This document shows, one piece after another, positions 6,941-15,771 of a DNA stretch of 64,000 bases. The stretch's first letter is position 1. Every line of letters begins with the position of its first letter. The notes below the pieces were generated by a model, which did not search any database, had not been told where the DNA came from, and saw nothing but the letters and a program-made list of their open reading frames with translations. Made by a program: the position numbers and the translations under genes. The stretch is from Mycolicibacterium chubuense NBB4 (GTDB lineage Bacteria > Actinomycetota > Actinomycetes > Mycobacteriales > Mycobacteriaceae), in assembly GCF_000266905.1 (NCBI RefSeq), contig NC_018027.1:4526001-4590000 (forward strand), read 5' to 3'.

Positions 6941-8761
6941 GTGACGCTGTCGTCAAACAAGATCACTGTCACTGCCGCACTGGCGGTCGCCCTGGTGGCC
7001 GCGTCGGGCGTCGGCACTCCGGGCCTTCACCTCGCAGCTCCAGCTACTGCCCTCTCGCCGCCGAGGTTGGGCGCACCGGCACCGATGCTGACCGCCTCGG
7101 TGACGGCGATCGTCCCGTCCGGCGGCGGCGACTCACCCGCGCCCCTGGCTGGCGGCCACGTTGCCGGCGTCGCCGCCGCGCCGTCGCGCGGCACCGGGGG
7201 CAATGCCGCCGGCGCCGCGCTCAGCGCGCTGGACACCGACGCAAAGCCGTTGCAGCACATGCTTTTCGGCTCGACCGCGCGGTCGAGCGCGGGCACGCAG
7301 GCTTCGCCACTGTTCACCCGATCGGCGAACGTGAGCGGCGGGGGCCGACCGACCCACTCGGTCTCGAACAGCGTGGTCGCGTTGGCTCCGGGTTCGCACC
7401 AGATCATGATCGGACCCGGGGGCTGGCTCATCGGCAACGCCGTGGAGCCCGGGCAGAACGGGGGCCTGCTGATCGGCAACGGCGCCGACGGCGGACCCGG
7501 CCAGGACGGCGGCAACGGCGGCCTGTTGTTCGGCAACGGCGGCAACGGCGGCGATCCCGTGGTCTACGGGGCCGACGGCACGAAAGGCGGCAACGCGGGA
7601 CTGTTCGGCAACGGCGGGGCTGGTGGCCTGGGCTCTCGGTGGGGTGCCGGCGGCGCCGGGGGCCGCGGCGGCTGGATCGCCGGCAACGGCGGCGCCGGGG
7701 GCCAGGGAGGCATCGATCTGATTCACAGCCGTACGGCTACGGGCGGTGTCGGAGGCGCCGGCGGACGAGCCGGATTGTTCGGCAACGGCGGCGCCGGTGG
7801 TGCAGGTGGGGCCGCTACAGCCTGGTCGGCCGGTTTCGACTCCTACGGAGGCGCCGGCGGGGCCGGCGGCGCCGGCGGGCTGATCGTCGGCCGCGGCGGC
7901 GACGGCGGAATCGCCGGTGACTCCACATCGATGAAGGCCAACGCGTTCGGCGCAACCGGTGGCGCCGGCGGCCGCGCAGGTCTTTTCGGCGCAGGCGGCA
8001 ACGGCGGTGCGGCCGGCCTCGGCAAGGGCATTCTGTCCGCCGCTGCGGAGGACGGAGGCCGGGGTGGTGACGGCGGCCTGATCGGGGGCAGCGGGGGAAA
8101 TGGCGGCAACGGCGGCGCCCTCGACGGGATCGGGACAAACCCGGACGCAGTCGCTGTCGCGGGCCGCGGCGGGGACGGCGGTCGTGCGGGCCTGCTGGGG
8201 CGCGGCGGCAACGGCGGTTCCGGCGGAGCAGGCCAACTCGCCGCCGGCATCGGCGCCGGCGGTGACGGCGGCGACGGCGGCAACGGCGGGCTCATCCGTG
8301 GCAGTGGTGGCGTGGGCGGTGACGGCGGCAGCTACGACGGCGTCCACTCGGTGCAGTCGGAGCAGGGTGGCAACGGCGGCAAGGGCGGCAACGCCGGCCT
8401 CACCGGCAAGGGCGGCGACGGCGGCAGCGGTGGCGCGGGTGTCGAGTACGACCACGGTGTCGGCGGCGCCGGCGGCGACGGCGGTCACGCCGTCACCGGG
8501 ACCGCCGGCAAGGGCGGCAAGGGCGGCGACGGCTACACGCTCTCGACGCTGAAGGGACTGGGGTCAGCGGGGGGCGACGGCGGCAACGGAGGCAACGCGC
8601 CGGTCGGGCGCGGAGGCAACGGCGGCAACGGAGGCAACGGCCTGAGTCCCGAGGGCGCCACCGGGACGGGCGGGGCCGGCGGCAGGGGCGGCCACGGACT
8701 GTCCCGAGGTACCGACGGCAGTCGCGGCTCCGGCGACGGATCGGCCGCCGGCGGCGCCTGA
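6941..8761 (+). CDS. Secreted PGRS-type glycine-rich repeat protein lacking a PE domain (606 aa)
   Basis: The GTG at 6941 is preceded by gaaagg (7 nt). Residues 1 to about 33 form a classical signal peptide (TVTAALAVALVAASG, ending near APATA). After a ~130-residue linker, the rest from about residue 160 is built of GGxGG, GNGG and GAGG units, including GGAGGAGGL, LFGNGGNGG and GGRAGLFG, the pattern of PE_PGRS repeats. The usual ~110-residue PE domain that directs ESX secretion is absent; export should follow the Sec route. It is probably located in the cell envelope. Function is unknown; related PGRS regions have been linked to calcium binding and surface exposure, which cannot be shown here. 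Confidence 0.75.
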   Translation: MTLSSNKITVTAALAVALVAASGVGTPGLHLAAPATALSPPRLGAPAPMLTASVTAIVPSGGGDSPAPLAGGHVAGVAAAPSRGTGGNAAGAALSALDTDAKPLQHMLFGSTARSSAGTQASPLFTRSANVSGGGRPTHSVSNSVVALAPGSHQIMIGPGGWLIGNAVEPGQNGGLLIGNGADGGPGQDGGNGGLLFGNGGNGGDPVVYGADGTKGGNAGLFGNGGAGGLGSRWGAGGAGGRGGWIAGNGGAGGQGGIDLIHSRTATGGVGGAGGRAGLFGNGGAGGAGGAATAWSAGFDSYGGAGGAGGAGGLIVGRGGDGGIAGDSTSMKANAFGATGGAGGRAGLFGAGGNGGAAGLGKGILSAAAEDGGRGGDGGLIGGSGGNGGNGGALDGIGTNPDAVAVAGRGGDGGRAGLLGRGGNGGSGGAGQLAAGIGAGGDGGDGGNGGLIRGSGGVGGDGGSYDGVHSVQSEQGGNGGKGGNAGLTGKGGDGGSGGAGVEYDHGVGGAGGDGGHAVTGTAGKGGKGGDGYTLSTLKGLGSAGGDGGNGGNAPVGRGGNGGNGGNGLSPEGATGTGGAGGRGGHGLSRGTDGSRGSGDGSAAGGA

Positions 8762-8795
8762 GCGGCCGCTGCGCAGCGCCCCCCTCGCCTCGCGG

Positions 8796-9482
8796 TCAGG
8801 TCCCTCGGGTGTCGATCACCCGCTGCGCAACCTCGACGAGCTTGGTGTTGCTGTCCTGTGAGAGCCGGCGCAACATGTCGAACGCGGCGACATCGTCGAG
8901 GCCGTACCGCTCCATGATGATGCCCTTGGCCTGCCCGATCTGATCCCTGGTCGACAGCGCGGACTGCAGCTGTTCGCTCTGCCGGCTGGCCAGGATCGCG
9001 GCCGCCGCGTGTGCGGCCAGAACCGTTCCGATCGTCTCGGCCTGGCCGTCGAAGGCGTGCGGTTCGCGTGCGAACAGGTTCAGCGCCCCAGCGGACTGCG
9101 AGCTGGTGTAAAGCTTGAACGACAACCCGCTCAACACCCCTCGTTCGACCGCCCCCGCCGAGTACAACGGCCACCGCTCCTCGGTGCGGAAGTCATCCGC
9201 GCGCACGATCAACTCGTCGACCGCGGCATCCAGACACGGCCCCTGCCGGGTCCGCACCTGCAACTCGTCGAGCTGGCGCGGCAGGTCGGAGGTGCCGGCG
9301 ACGGTCTGGAAGTTCTCTGCCTTTCCCAGTAACAGGATCCCCGCCGCGTCGGTCGACGGGATCAGCTCCATGACCGCGCTGGTCACGTCCGAAAGCACGT
9401 CCTCCACGCGCCGCGGCGTCGACACCGTCCGCGCCAACTCGGCCATCCGGACGGCGAGCTCATGATTCGGTGATCCGGTCAT
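8796..9482 (-). CDS. GAF-ANTAR domain regulator (228 aa)
   Basis: A GAF sensor domain (about residues 15-155; LIPSTDAAGILLL and TRQGPCLDAAVD) is followed by an ANTAR RNA-binding domain (about 165-225; ALSTRDQIGQAKGIIMERYG and AAFDMLRRLSQDSN). ANTAR proteins act as antiterminators at two-hairpin RNA motifs. I chose ATG 9482 (MTGSPNHELA), which has ggag upstream; the frame extends to 9566 without family-like sequence. The gene is monocistronic. No target hairpin pair was found nearby. Confidence 0.85.
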   Translation of the reverse strand: MTGSPNHELAVRMAELARTVSTPRRVEDVLSDVTSAVMELIPSTDAAGILLLGKAENFQTVAGTSDLPRQLDELQVRTRQGPCLDAAVDELIVRADDFRTEERWPLYSAGAVERGVLSGLSFKLYTSSQSAGALNLFAREPHAFDGQAETIGTVLAAHAAAAILASRQSEQLQSALSTRDQIGQAKGIIMERYGLDDVAAFDMLRRLSQDSNTKLVEVAQRVIDTRGT

Positions 9483-9690
9483 GGTCGCAGAATCTCCATG
9501 CCCTGAGGCTTCCCCATTCGCCGAACCGTACACGGACCATGGTTTGCCTTCCTGGCTCGCGGGCAATGCACGCAGCCAGACAGGAACGACGGTCGACCGT
9601 TGTACCTGTTAGGTCTCGTCGGTTCAGACCCGCAGCCGGCGAGACCGTCCTGGCCCGGTCACTCCGTTAGTTGTAGTAGCGTCCCGGGTC

Positions 9691-10902
9691 ATGGGTGCGG
9701 TGTGGATCCTCGGCGGCTACCAGAGCGACTTCGCGCGGAACCTCGATCGCGAAGGACACGACTTCTCCGATCTGACGGCTGAAGTGGTGACCGCAACCCT
9801 CGACGCCGCGGGGCTGGACGCCGCGGACGTGGGCGTCGTCCACGTCGCCAATGCGTTCGGCGAGCTGTTCGCCCGCCAGGGCCATCTCGGCGCGATGCCG
9901 GCGACCGTGCACGACGGCCTGTGGGACACCCCGGCCACCCGGCACGAGGCCGCGTGCGCGTCGGGCAGCGTGGCCACCCTCGCCGCCATCGCCGACCTGC
10001 GGTCGGGCGCCTACGAGACGGCGCTCGTCGTCGGGGTCGAACTGGAGAAGACCGTGCCCGGCGACACCGCGACGTCGATCCTCGGCACGGCCGCCTGGAC
10101 GGGACACGAAGGCGCCGACGCGAAATACATGTGGCCGCACATGTTCGACGCGGTCGCCACCGAGTACGACCGCCGCTACGGCATCGACGACGAACACCTG
10201 CGCGCCATCGCGGCGCTGAATCTGGCCAACGCCCGGGCGAACCCCAACGCGCAGACCCGCGCGTGGACCGTCCCTCAGCCGCTCACGGGCGACGACATCC
10301 AGAACCCTGTCGTCGAGGGCAGGCTGCGGCGTTTCGACTGCAGCCAGATCACCGACGGTGGCGCGGGCGTGGTCCTCGTCACCGACGCCTGGCTGCGCGG
10401 CCACCCGCGGGCCAGACCGCTGGGCCGGATCGACGGTTGGGGCCACCGCACCGTCGGCCTGGGCCTGCGGCAGAAGCTGGAGCACTCGCGCGACGACCCC
10501 TACGTGCTTCCGCACGTCCGCGGCGCGGTTCTCGATGCGTTCAGCCGCGCGCACGTCACCCTCGACGACCTCGACGGCTTCGAGGTGCACGACTGCTTCA
10601 CACCCAGCGAGTACCTCGCGATCGATCACATCGGAGTGACCGGACCCGGCGAATCGTGGAAGGCCGTGGAGAACGGCGAGATCGAGATCGGCGGGCGCCT
10701 GCCGATCAACCCCAGCGGCGGCCTGATCGGCGGTGGACATCCCGTCGGCGCCTCCGGCATCCGGATGCTGCTCGACGCGGCCCGTCAGGTCAGCGGCACC
10801 GCCGGCGACTACCAGGTCGACGGTGCAGTCACCTTCGGCACCCTCAACTTCGGTGGCAGCACGTCCACCACGGTCAGCTTCGTCGTCGGGAGTCATCAGT
10901 GA
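9691..10902 (+). CDS. Thiolase-family protein (SCP-x/acetyl-CoA acetyltransferase type, 403 aa)
   Basis: The product is a thiolase-fold enzyme of the SCP2/lipid-transfer-like group. The nucleophile context is HEAACASGS (Cys89). The C-terminal acid/base elements are EVHDCFTPSEY and GGLIGGGHPVGASG. Such proteins cleave beta-ketoacyl-CoA, including branched or steroid side-chain substrates, or catalyse C-C bond formation. Its stop overlaps the GTG of the carotenoid oxygenase gene (GTGA), so the two are translationally coupled with the HxlR regulator downstream. Substrate is unknown. Confidence 0.85.
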   Translation: MGAVWILGGYQSDFARNLDREGHDFSDLTAEVVTATLDAAGLDAADVGVVHVANAFGELFARQGHLGAMPATVHDGLWDTPATRHEAACASGSVATLAAIADLRSGAYETALVVGVELEKTVPGDTATSILGTAAWTGHEGADAKYMWPHMFDAVATEYDRRYGIDDEHLRAIAALNLANARANPNAQTRAWTVPQPLTGDDIQNPVVEGRLRRFDCSQITDGGAGVVLVTDAWLRGHPRARPLGRIDGWGHRTVGLGLRQKLEHSRDDPYVLPHVRGAVLDAFSRAHVTLDDLDGFEVHDCFTPSEYLAIDHIGVTGPGESWKAVENGEIEIGGRLPINPSGGLIGGGHPVGASGIRMLLDAARQVSGTAGDYQVDGAVTFGTLNFGGSTSTTVSFVVGSHQ

Positions 10903-12428
10903 GCATCAAGATCCACCCGGAGATCGTCGGCAAGTTCCTGTCGACGCTGCCCGAGGACGACGACCATCCCTACCGGACCGGCCCGTGGCGTCCGCAGACC
11001 TGCGAGTGGAACGCCGACGATCTCACCGTCGTCGAGGGCCGGGTTCCCGACGACCTCGACGGAGTCTACCTGCGTAACACGGAGAACCCGCTGCATCCGG
11101 CGCTGAAGAACTATCACCCCTTCGACGGCGACGGCATGCTGCACATCGTCGGTTTCCGCGACGGAAAGGCGTTCTACCGCAACAGGTTCGTCCGTACAGA
11201 CGGCTTCCTCGAGGAGAACGCCGCCGGTGGTCCGCTGTGGCCGGGCATCGCTGAACCGGTCGAGCTCGCCCGCCGCGACTACGGCTGGGGCGCACGCACC
11301 CTGATGAAGGACGCCTCCTCCACCGACGTCGTCGTGCACCGCGGGGTCGCACTGACGAGCCACTACCAGTGCGGGGACCTGTACCGCATCGATCCGTGCA
11401 CCGGCGATGCCCTCGGCAAGGAGGACTGGCACGGTGCGTTCCCGTCCGACTGGGGCGTCTCCGCCCACCCGAAGGTCGACGACCGCACCGGCGAGCTGCT
11501 GTTCTTCAGCTACAGCAAGCAGGCGCCCTATCTGCGCTACGGCGTGGTCGGCGACACCGGCGACATCGTGCACGGCGTCGATGTGGAGTTGCCCGGTCCG
11601 CGACTGCCGCACGACATGGCGTACACCGAGAACTACGTGATTCTCAACGACTTCCCCTTGTTCTGGGATCCTGCGCTGCTCGAGCACAACATCCATCTGC
11701 CTCGCTTCCACCGCGAGACCCCGTCGCGCTTCGCCATCGTCCCGCGCCGCGGTGATGCCTCGCAGATCATGTGGTTCGAGGCGGACCCCACCTACGTGCT
11801 GCACTTCCCCAACGCCTACGAGGACGGCGACGAGATCGTTGTGGACGGGTTCTTCCAGGGCGACCCGGAACCGGCCGACAACGGCATGGGAAACAAATGG
11901 CAGCGGGCGTTCCGGTTCCTCGCCCTCGACCGGATGCAGGCGCGGCTGCACCGGTGGCGGTTCAACGTGGTCACCGGAGAGGTCCGCGAAGAGCAATTGA
12001 CCGACAGCATCAGCGAATTCGGCATGATCAACCCGGCTCACGCGGGTCTGCCCTACCGCTACACGTACGCGGCGACCGGTAAACCGGGGTGGTTTCTGTT
12101 CGACGGTCTGGTTCGCCACGACCTGCAGACCGGCGGCGAAGAGCGGTTCGCCTTCGACGACGGCGTCTACGGCAGCGAGACCGCGATGGCGCCGCGCGTG
12201 GGCAGCACCGCCGAGGACGACGGTTATCTGGTCACGCTGACCACCGACATGACCGCCGACGCCTCCTACTGCCTGGTGTTCGACGCAGCGCGGGTCGCGG
12301 ACGGTCCGGTGTGCAAACTGGCCCTGCCCGAACGCATCTCGAGCGGCACTCACTCGACGTGGGCACCGGGGTCGGACCTGCCCCGCTGGCGCGACACCGA
12401 CACCGCGGCCCAGGCGATCGGCCTGTAG
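10899..12428 (+). CDS. Carotenoid oxygenase family protein (509 aa)
   Basis: The product is a non-haem Fe(II) dioxygenase of the carotenoid/stilbene cleavage (RPE65) family, a seven-bladed propeller. N-terminal motifs are VEGRVPDDLDGVYLRN and HPFDGDGMLH. The four iron histidines fit WGVSAHPK, LPHDMAYTE, YVLHFPNAYE and SSGTHSTW. The length is normal for bacterial members. It starts with GTG inside the stop of the thiolase gene and ends directly at the start of the HxlR gene, so the three genes form an operon. The substrate may be an apocarotenoid, lignostilbene or other alkene. Confidence 0.9.
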   Translation: MSIKIHPEIVGKFLSTLPEDDDHPYRTGPWRPQTCEWNADDLTVVEGRVPDDLDGVYLRNTENPLHPALKNYHPFDGDGMLHIVGFRDGKAFYRNRFVRTDGFLEENAAGGPLWPGIAEPVELARRDYGWGARTLMKDASSTDVVVHRGVALTSHYQCGDLYRIDPCTGDALGKEDWHGAFPSDWGVSAHPKVDDRTGELLFFSYSKQAPYLRYGVVGDTGDIVHGVDVELPGPRLPHDMAYTENYVILNDFPLFWDPALLEHNIHLPRFHRETPSRFAIVPRRGDASQIMWFEADPTYVLHFPNAYEDGDEIVVDGFFQGDPEPADNGMGNKWQRAFRFLALDRMQARLHRWRFNVVTGEVREEQLTDSISEFGMINPAHAGLPYRYTYAATGKPGWFLFDGLVRHDLQTGGEERFAFDDGVYGSETAMAPRVGSTAEDDGYLVTLTTDMTADASYCLVFDAARVADGPVCKLALPERISSGTHSTWAPGSDLPRWRDTDTAAQAIGL

Positions 12429-13313
12429 GTGGCCCCGGCGCCCAATGCCGTGGCACAGATGCTCGGCCTGCTCGGCGACGAGTGGACGCTTCTGATCCTC
12501 CAGCGCGCGATGCTCGGCGCCCGGCGCTACGGCGACTTCCACGACGAACTGCCGGTGTCGAACTCGGTGCTCTCGGCGCGGCTGGCCTCCCTGACCCACG
12601 ATGAACTGCTCGTGCGCCGCGAGTACCAGACCCGTCCCCCGCGTTCGGAGTATCTGCTGACGCCGAGGAGTCGCTCGCTGTGGCCCATGCTGACCTCGAT
12701 CTGGGCGTGGGAGCAACGCTTCGTCGACGATCATCCCCAGCCGCTGCCCGCCATGCAGCACAGGATGTGCGGCGCCGTCTTCGCTCCGCAGGTCGAGTGC
12801 CGAGCCTGCGACACCCCGGTGAGCGACAAAGATGTGCTGGCGCACTGGGGTCCGAGCGGGGGCTGGGATCGGTGCATCCCGGCGACCACCACCCGGCGCC
12901 GGTCCGGCGCCCGGCGCACACCTGCCGCCGAGCTGTTCCCCCAAACGATGAGCGTGGTCGGCGACCGATGGGGCTTCGCGCTGCTCGTCGCCGCGTTCGT
13001 CGGCCTGAGCAGGTTCACCGATTTCCAGAACCAGCTTTCAGCCCCGCCCGGCACGATCGCGGACCGACTGACGCTGTTCACCGGCGAGGGAATCCTGCTG
13101 AACTCCGAGGGCCGTTACCGACTGACCGAAAAGGGCCGGGCACTGTTCGGGGTACTGGTGTGCGCGTTGACCTGGGCGCAGCGCTGGTTTCCGGCACCCG
13201 ACGGTCCGGCCGCGATTCTCACCCACACCGGCTGCGGGCAGCGCTTCCTCCCGGCCCTGACCTGTGACCAGTGCCGAAACCGTCTGCGCGGGGCGCAGAT
13301 CCTCGCCGTCTGA
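12429..13313 (+). CDS. Double HxlR-type HTH transcriptional regulator (294 aa)
   Basis: Two winged-helix HxlR modules occur in one chain. The first (about 5-100) has LGLLGDEWTLLILQRAMLGA and SVLSARLASLTHDELL. The second (about 172-265) has TMSVVGDRWGFALLVAAFV and TIADRLTLFTGEGILL. Each is followed by a Cys-rich segment (VECRACDTP and LTCDQCRNR, together with MCGAVF and TGCGQRF), so each half may bind a metal or sense thiols. GTG 12429 follows the oxygenase stop without a gap. It probably regulates its own operon. Confidence 0.85.
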   Translation: MAPAPNAVAQMLGLLGDEWTLLILQRAMLGARRYGDFHDELPVSNSVLSARLASLTHDELLVRREYQTRPPRSEYLLTPRSRSLWPMLTSIWAWEQRFVDDHPQPLPAMQHRMCGAVFAPQVECRACDTPVSDKDVLAHWGPSGGWDRCIPATTTRRRSGARRTPAAELFPQTMSVVGDRWGFALLVAAFVGLSRFTDFQNQLSAPPGTIADRLTLFTGEGILLNSEGRYRLTEKGRALFGVLVCALTWAQRWFPAPDGPAAILTHTGCGQRFLPALTCDQCRNRLRGAQILAV

Positions 13314-13351
13314 GGCAACGCCGCGGAGGAAGAAATTCACCTCCAAACATG

Positions 13352-13378
13352 CTGGCACTCGCGCACTTCGAGTGCTAA
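13352..13378 (+). promoter_or_regulatory. CIRCE element (HrcA operator)
   Basis: ctggcactc-N9-gagtgctaa matches the CIRCE consensus TTAGCACTC-N9-GAGTGCTAA except at the first and third bases of the left arm. The spacer is exactly 9 nt. It lies 73 bp upstream of the hsp20 start, so heat-shock control by the HrcA repressor is expected. Confidence 0.85.
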
Positions 13379-13450
13379 TCTCGCTGGTGCACAGTGATTT
13401 GGCTGCCCGCCAGGGTGGCGGGCTCTGATCGATATAGGAGGTGGATTGCT

Positions 13451-13900
13451 GTGCTTCGCTTCGATCCGTTCAGTGACCTTGATGCTCTGACCCGGGGCTT
13501 GCTGACCAGCCAGACCGGATCAAGCCGCGCGCCTCGTTTCATGCCGATGGACCTCTGCAAGATCGGCGACCACTATGTGCTCACCGCCGACCTTCCCGGC
13601 GTCGACCCCGGCTCGGTGGACGTCAACGTCGACAACGGCACGCTGACGATCTCCGCGCACCGCACCGCCCGGTCGGAGGACAGTGCGCAGTGGCTCGCCA
13701 ACGAGCGGTTCTTCGGCAGCTACCGTCGCCAGCTGTCCCTCGGCGAGGGCATCGACACCGGGGCCATCACCGCAACCTACGAGAACGGTGTGCTGACCGT
13801 GACGATCCCCGTCGCCGAGAAGGCGAAACCGCGAAAGATCGAGATCAGCCACGCCGCATCACAGAAGTCGATCGAGCCGACCACGGTCGACGCCGACTGA
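13451..13900 (+). CDS. Hsp20/alpha-crystallin small heat-shock protein (149 aa)
   Basis: This is an ATP-independent holdase. The alpha-crystallin domain spans about residues 37-125: MDLCKIGDHYVLTADLPG, DNGTLTISAHR, RRQLSLGEGIDTGAITA, ENGVLTVTIPV. The N-terminus LRFDPFSDLDALTRGLL matches mycobacterial Hsp18-type proteins. GTG 13451 has aggaggt 8 nt upstream, an unusually strong site. A 7-bp hairpin (13406-13422) sits in the leader between the CIRCE operator and the ribosome site, but it does not cover the latter. It is a single-gene transcript. Confidence 0.92.
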   Translation: MLRFDPFSDLDALTRGLLTSQTGSSRAPRFMPMDLCKIGDHYVLTADLPGVDPGSVDVNVDNGTLTISAHRTARSEDSAQWLANERFFGSYRRQLSLGEGIDTGAITATYENGVLTVTIPVAEKAKPRKIEISHAASQKSIEPTTVDAD

Positions 13901-13910
13901 GTCCGAACGG

Positions 13911-14507
13911 TCAGCCGTTGCGGTCCAACCGGAATCGCAGGTTGGACCGCACGGCCGGCCACTCGATGTCGAGAATCGAATACACCACGGTGTCCCGGCG
14001 AGAACCGTCGGGCATCAGCTGATGGCTGCGCAGCACGCCGTCGAGTTTGGCGCCCAGCCGCTCGATCGCCGCCCGGCTGGTCGAGTTGAAGAAGTGGGTC
14101 CGGAATTCGACTGCGACGCAGTTCAACTCGTTGAACGCGTGGGACAGCATCAACAACTTGGCCTCGGTGTTGGCGCCGCTGCGCCGGGCCGATGCGGCGT
14201 ACCAGGTGTTGCCGATCTCCAACCGCCGGTTGGCTGGATCGACGTTCAGATAGCTCGACGATCCGATCAGCGCGCCGTCGAGGGTGCGCGCCATGAACGT
14301 CAGACCCGTCTGCGGCGTCTGAACGGCGAGACGCATGTCGACCCAGTCGCCTGCTGCGCCGGCCTTCGGCGCGCCGGTGAACCACAACCGGCCCAACTCC
14401 CCGTCGGCGGCGAGCACCTCGATCTCCGGAAGATGTTCGCGAGAAAGGGGTTCCAGCGCCACCCAGCGTTGCCCCGTCAGCTTCACGGGGGCCACGAACC
14501 CCGTCAC
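13911..14507 (-). CDS. GNAT-family N-acetyltransferase, RimJ/RimL type (198 aa)
   Basis: The fold is that of Acetyltransf_3 proteins: LTGQRWVALEPLSREHLPE at the N-terminus, FMARTLDGALIGSSSYL, RRLEIGNTWYAASARRSGAN in the acetyl-CoA loop and AFNELNCVAVEFRTHFFNS near the C-terminus. Members transfer acetyl groups to protein N-termini or small amines. GTG 14507 overlaps the stop of the upstream membrane-protein gene (GTGA), so the two are coupled. A longer frame exists upstream but runs through that gene. Substrate is unknown. Confidence 0.85.
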   Translation of the reverse strand: MTGFVAPVKLTGQRWVALEPLSREHLPEIEVLAADGELGRLWFTGAPKAGAAGDWVDMRLAVQTPQTGLTFMARTLDGALIGSSSYLNVDPANRRLEIGNTWYAASARRSGANTEAKLLMLSHAFNELNCVAVEFRTHFFNSTSRAAIERLGAKLDGVLRSHQLMPDGSRRDTVVYSILDIEWPAVRSNLRFRLDRNG

Positions 14508-14932
14508 GGCAGGCCGGAACGATAGGCGGACAGCATGGTCCACACCGACAGCAACGCCGCCGCGGCTGCGACCGCCCCCGCGACGTAGAGCCCGTAGCCC
14601 GCGGATACCGGCGGATACACGTAGAGCCGGTAGTACCAGACGGCCAGCACGACGATCACCACCGAATTCGCCAGTGCCGCTGTCGAAGCCAGGCGCGCCG
14701 AGATGCCCCGCGCGGCCATCGCGCCGGCGACCAGCAACGTCGCGGACAGCAGGAAGATCAGCTGACCGATACCGAACCCGGGCGGCGGCACCGGCATGGC
14801 ACCGGCGACACCGCCGATGGCGTTGGCCCGTCCCCCGCCGGCGGCCGAGGAGCGCAGCCACGGGAGCCACGCGCTGACCGCGACCACCAGCGCGCACAGC
14901 GCGACCAGCCAACCGGGACGCGCGCGAGACAT
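14504..14932 (-). CDS. Small integral membrane protein (142 aa)
   Basis: Four predicted membrane helices are visible: about residues 8-26 (WLVALCALVVAVSAWLPWL), 54-72, 83-102 and 113-134. Small Ala/Gly-rich loops join them. No catalytic or transport motif is seen. It is the first gene of a two-gene unit with the acetyltransferase. ATG 14932 is divergent from the cupin gene starting at 14958, so their promoters share about 25 bp plus flanking sequence. Confidence 0.7.
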   Translation of the reverse strand: MSRARPGWLVALCALVVAVSAWLPWLRSSAAGGGRANAIGGVAGAMPVPPPGFGIGQLIFLLSATLLVAGAMAARGISARLASTAALANSVVIVVLAVWYYRLYVYPPVSAGYGLYVAGAVAAAAALLSVWTMLSAYRSGLP

Positions 14933-14957
14933 GGGCTGAGACTACTAAAGTGAGCCG

Positions 14958-15404
14958 ATGATCGATCTCCCCGAATGGGCGCGTCGGCTCGACCTTTCCC
15001 CTCATCCGGAAGGCGGCTATTTCCGGGAGACGTGGCGCAGCGATCTCACGGTGCCGCAGTCCGTGCTTCCTCCGGACTACACGGGCTGCCGCAACGCCGG
15101 CACCGCGATCCTGTTCCTGCTTCTGCCCGGCCAGCAGTCGGCATGGCACACCGTTCGCAGCGCCGAGATCTGGCTGTACCACCGGGGCGGACCGCTTCAT
15201 CTCGAGGTGGGCGCCGGGCAGGAGACCGCCGAAACCCATGTGCTCGGTGCCGACCTCGACGCCGGCGAGACGCCTCAGTTCGTGGTGCCGCCGGGGCACT
15301 GGCAGCGCGCGCGGCCGGTGGGCGGCGACGCGTGTCTGGTCAGCTGCATCGTCGTGCCGGGGTTCGACTTCGCCGACTTCGCGCTCGGCGCACCTACCGA
15401 CTGA
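14958..15404 (+). CDS. DUF985-type cupin protein (148 aa)
   Basis: A compact cupin resembling the DUF985 family, with LDLSPHPEGGYFRETWRSD at the N-terminus, TAILFLLLPGQQSAWHTVRS in the barrel, EIWLYHRGGPLHLEV (possible metal His) and VVPPGHWQRARP near the end. Family members are uncharacterised small-molecule-binding proteins. The length equals the family. It stands alone. Confidence 0.85.
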   Translation: MIDLPEWARRLDLSPHPEGGYFRETWRSDLTVPQSVLPPDYTGCRNAGTAILFLLLPGQQSAWHTVRSAEIWLYHRGGPLHLEVGAGQETAETHVLGADLDAGETPQFVVPPGHWQRARPVGGDACLVSCIVVPGFDFADFALGAPTD

Positions 15405-15771
15405 GACCGCGGCCGGTTTGTCGCGCGCGGCTGCGGGGCACCCGGAACACGAGGGGTCGGGTTGCACCGGACGGACTGGCGACGACTGCTGACGACGCGC
15501 CACGGGGCGCTGAGCAGGTCTGCAGGGGCGTGTTCCGACGCGGTCCCGCCGGCCCGTCGTCGTCGGCGTCGGGAAGCGCGGGAAAATAGTCCCTTCCTTC
15601 ACAGCGAGGCCGCCTGCCATCCAGCTCGCAGGCCCGGTATGGTCGGCGAAGCCGCATCGTGCGCGGCGAGCGGGTCAGCAGCGTACTCCGCTCGGCCAGC
15701 CGCAGCGGAGACAAGGTAGCGGTATGCCCGGGGACGCCTCGCACCGCAGATCGCAGACAGGATGGGTCGAC
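15405..15771. other. 367-bp intergenic region upstream of the first mycolate methyltransferase
   Basis: No gene is supported; the frames present are antisense shadows. A hairpin with 7-bp arms ctccgct (15686-15692) and agcggag (15704-15710) lies about 60 bp before the methyltransferase start and may be part of its leader. Confidence 0.4.

Noticed and set aside
7440..8760. Regular short repeats that could suggest a CRISPR or tandem-repeat array
   Set aside because: They are in-frame Gly-Gly-Asn/Ala codons of the PGRS protein with irregular periods and no unique spacers.
10896..12944. 682-aa frame antisense to the carotenoid oxygenase
   Set aside because: Shadow of a clear oxygenase gene; the Arg/Gly/His-rich composition has no domain.
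13406..13422. Hairpin in the hsp20 leader as an RNA thermometer
   Set aside because: The stem does not include the ribosome site at 13436-13442, so it would not hide it; only the CIRCE site is supported.
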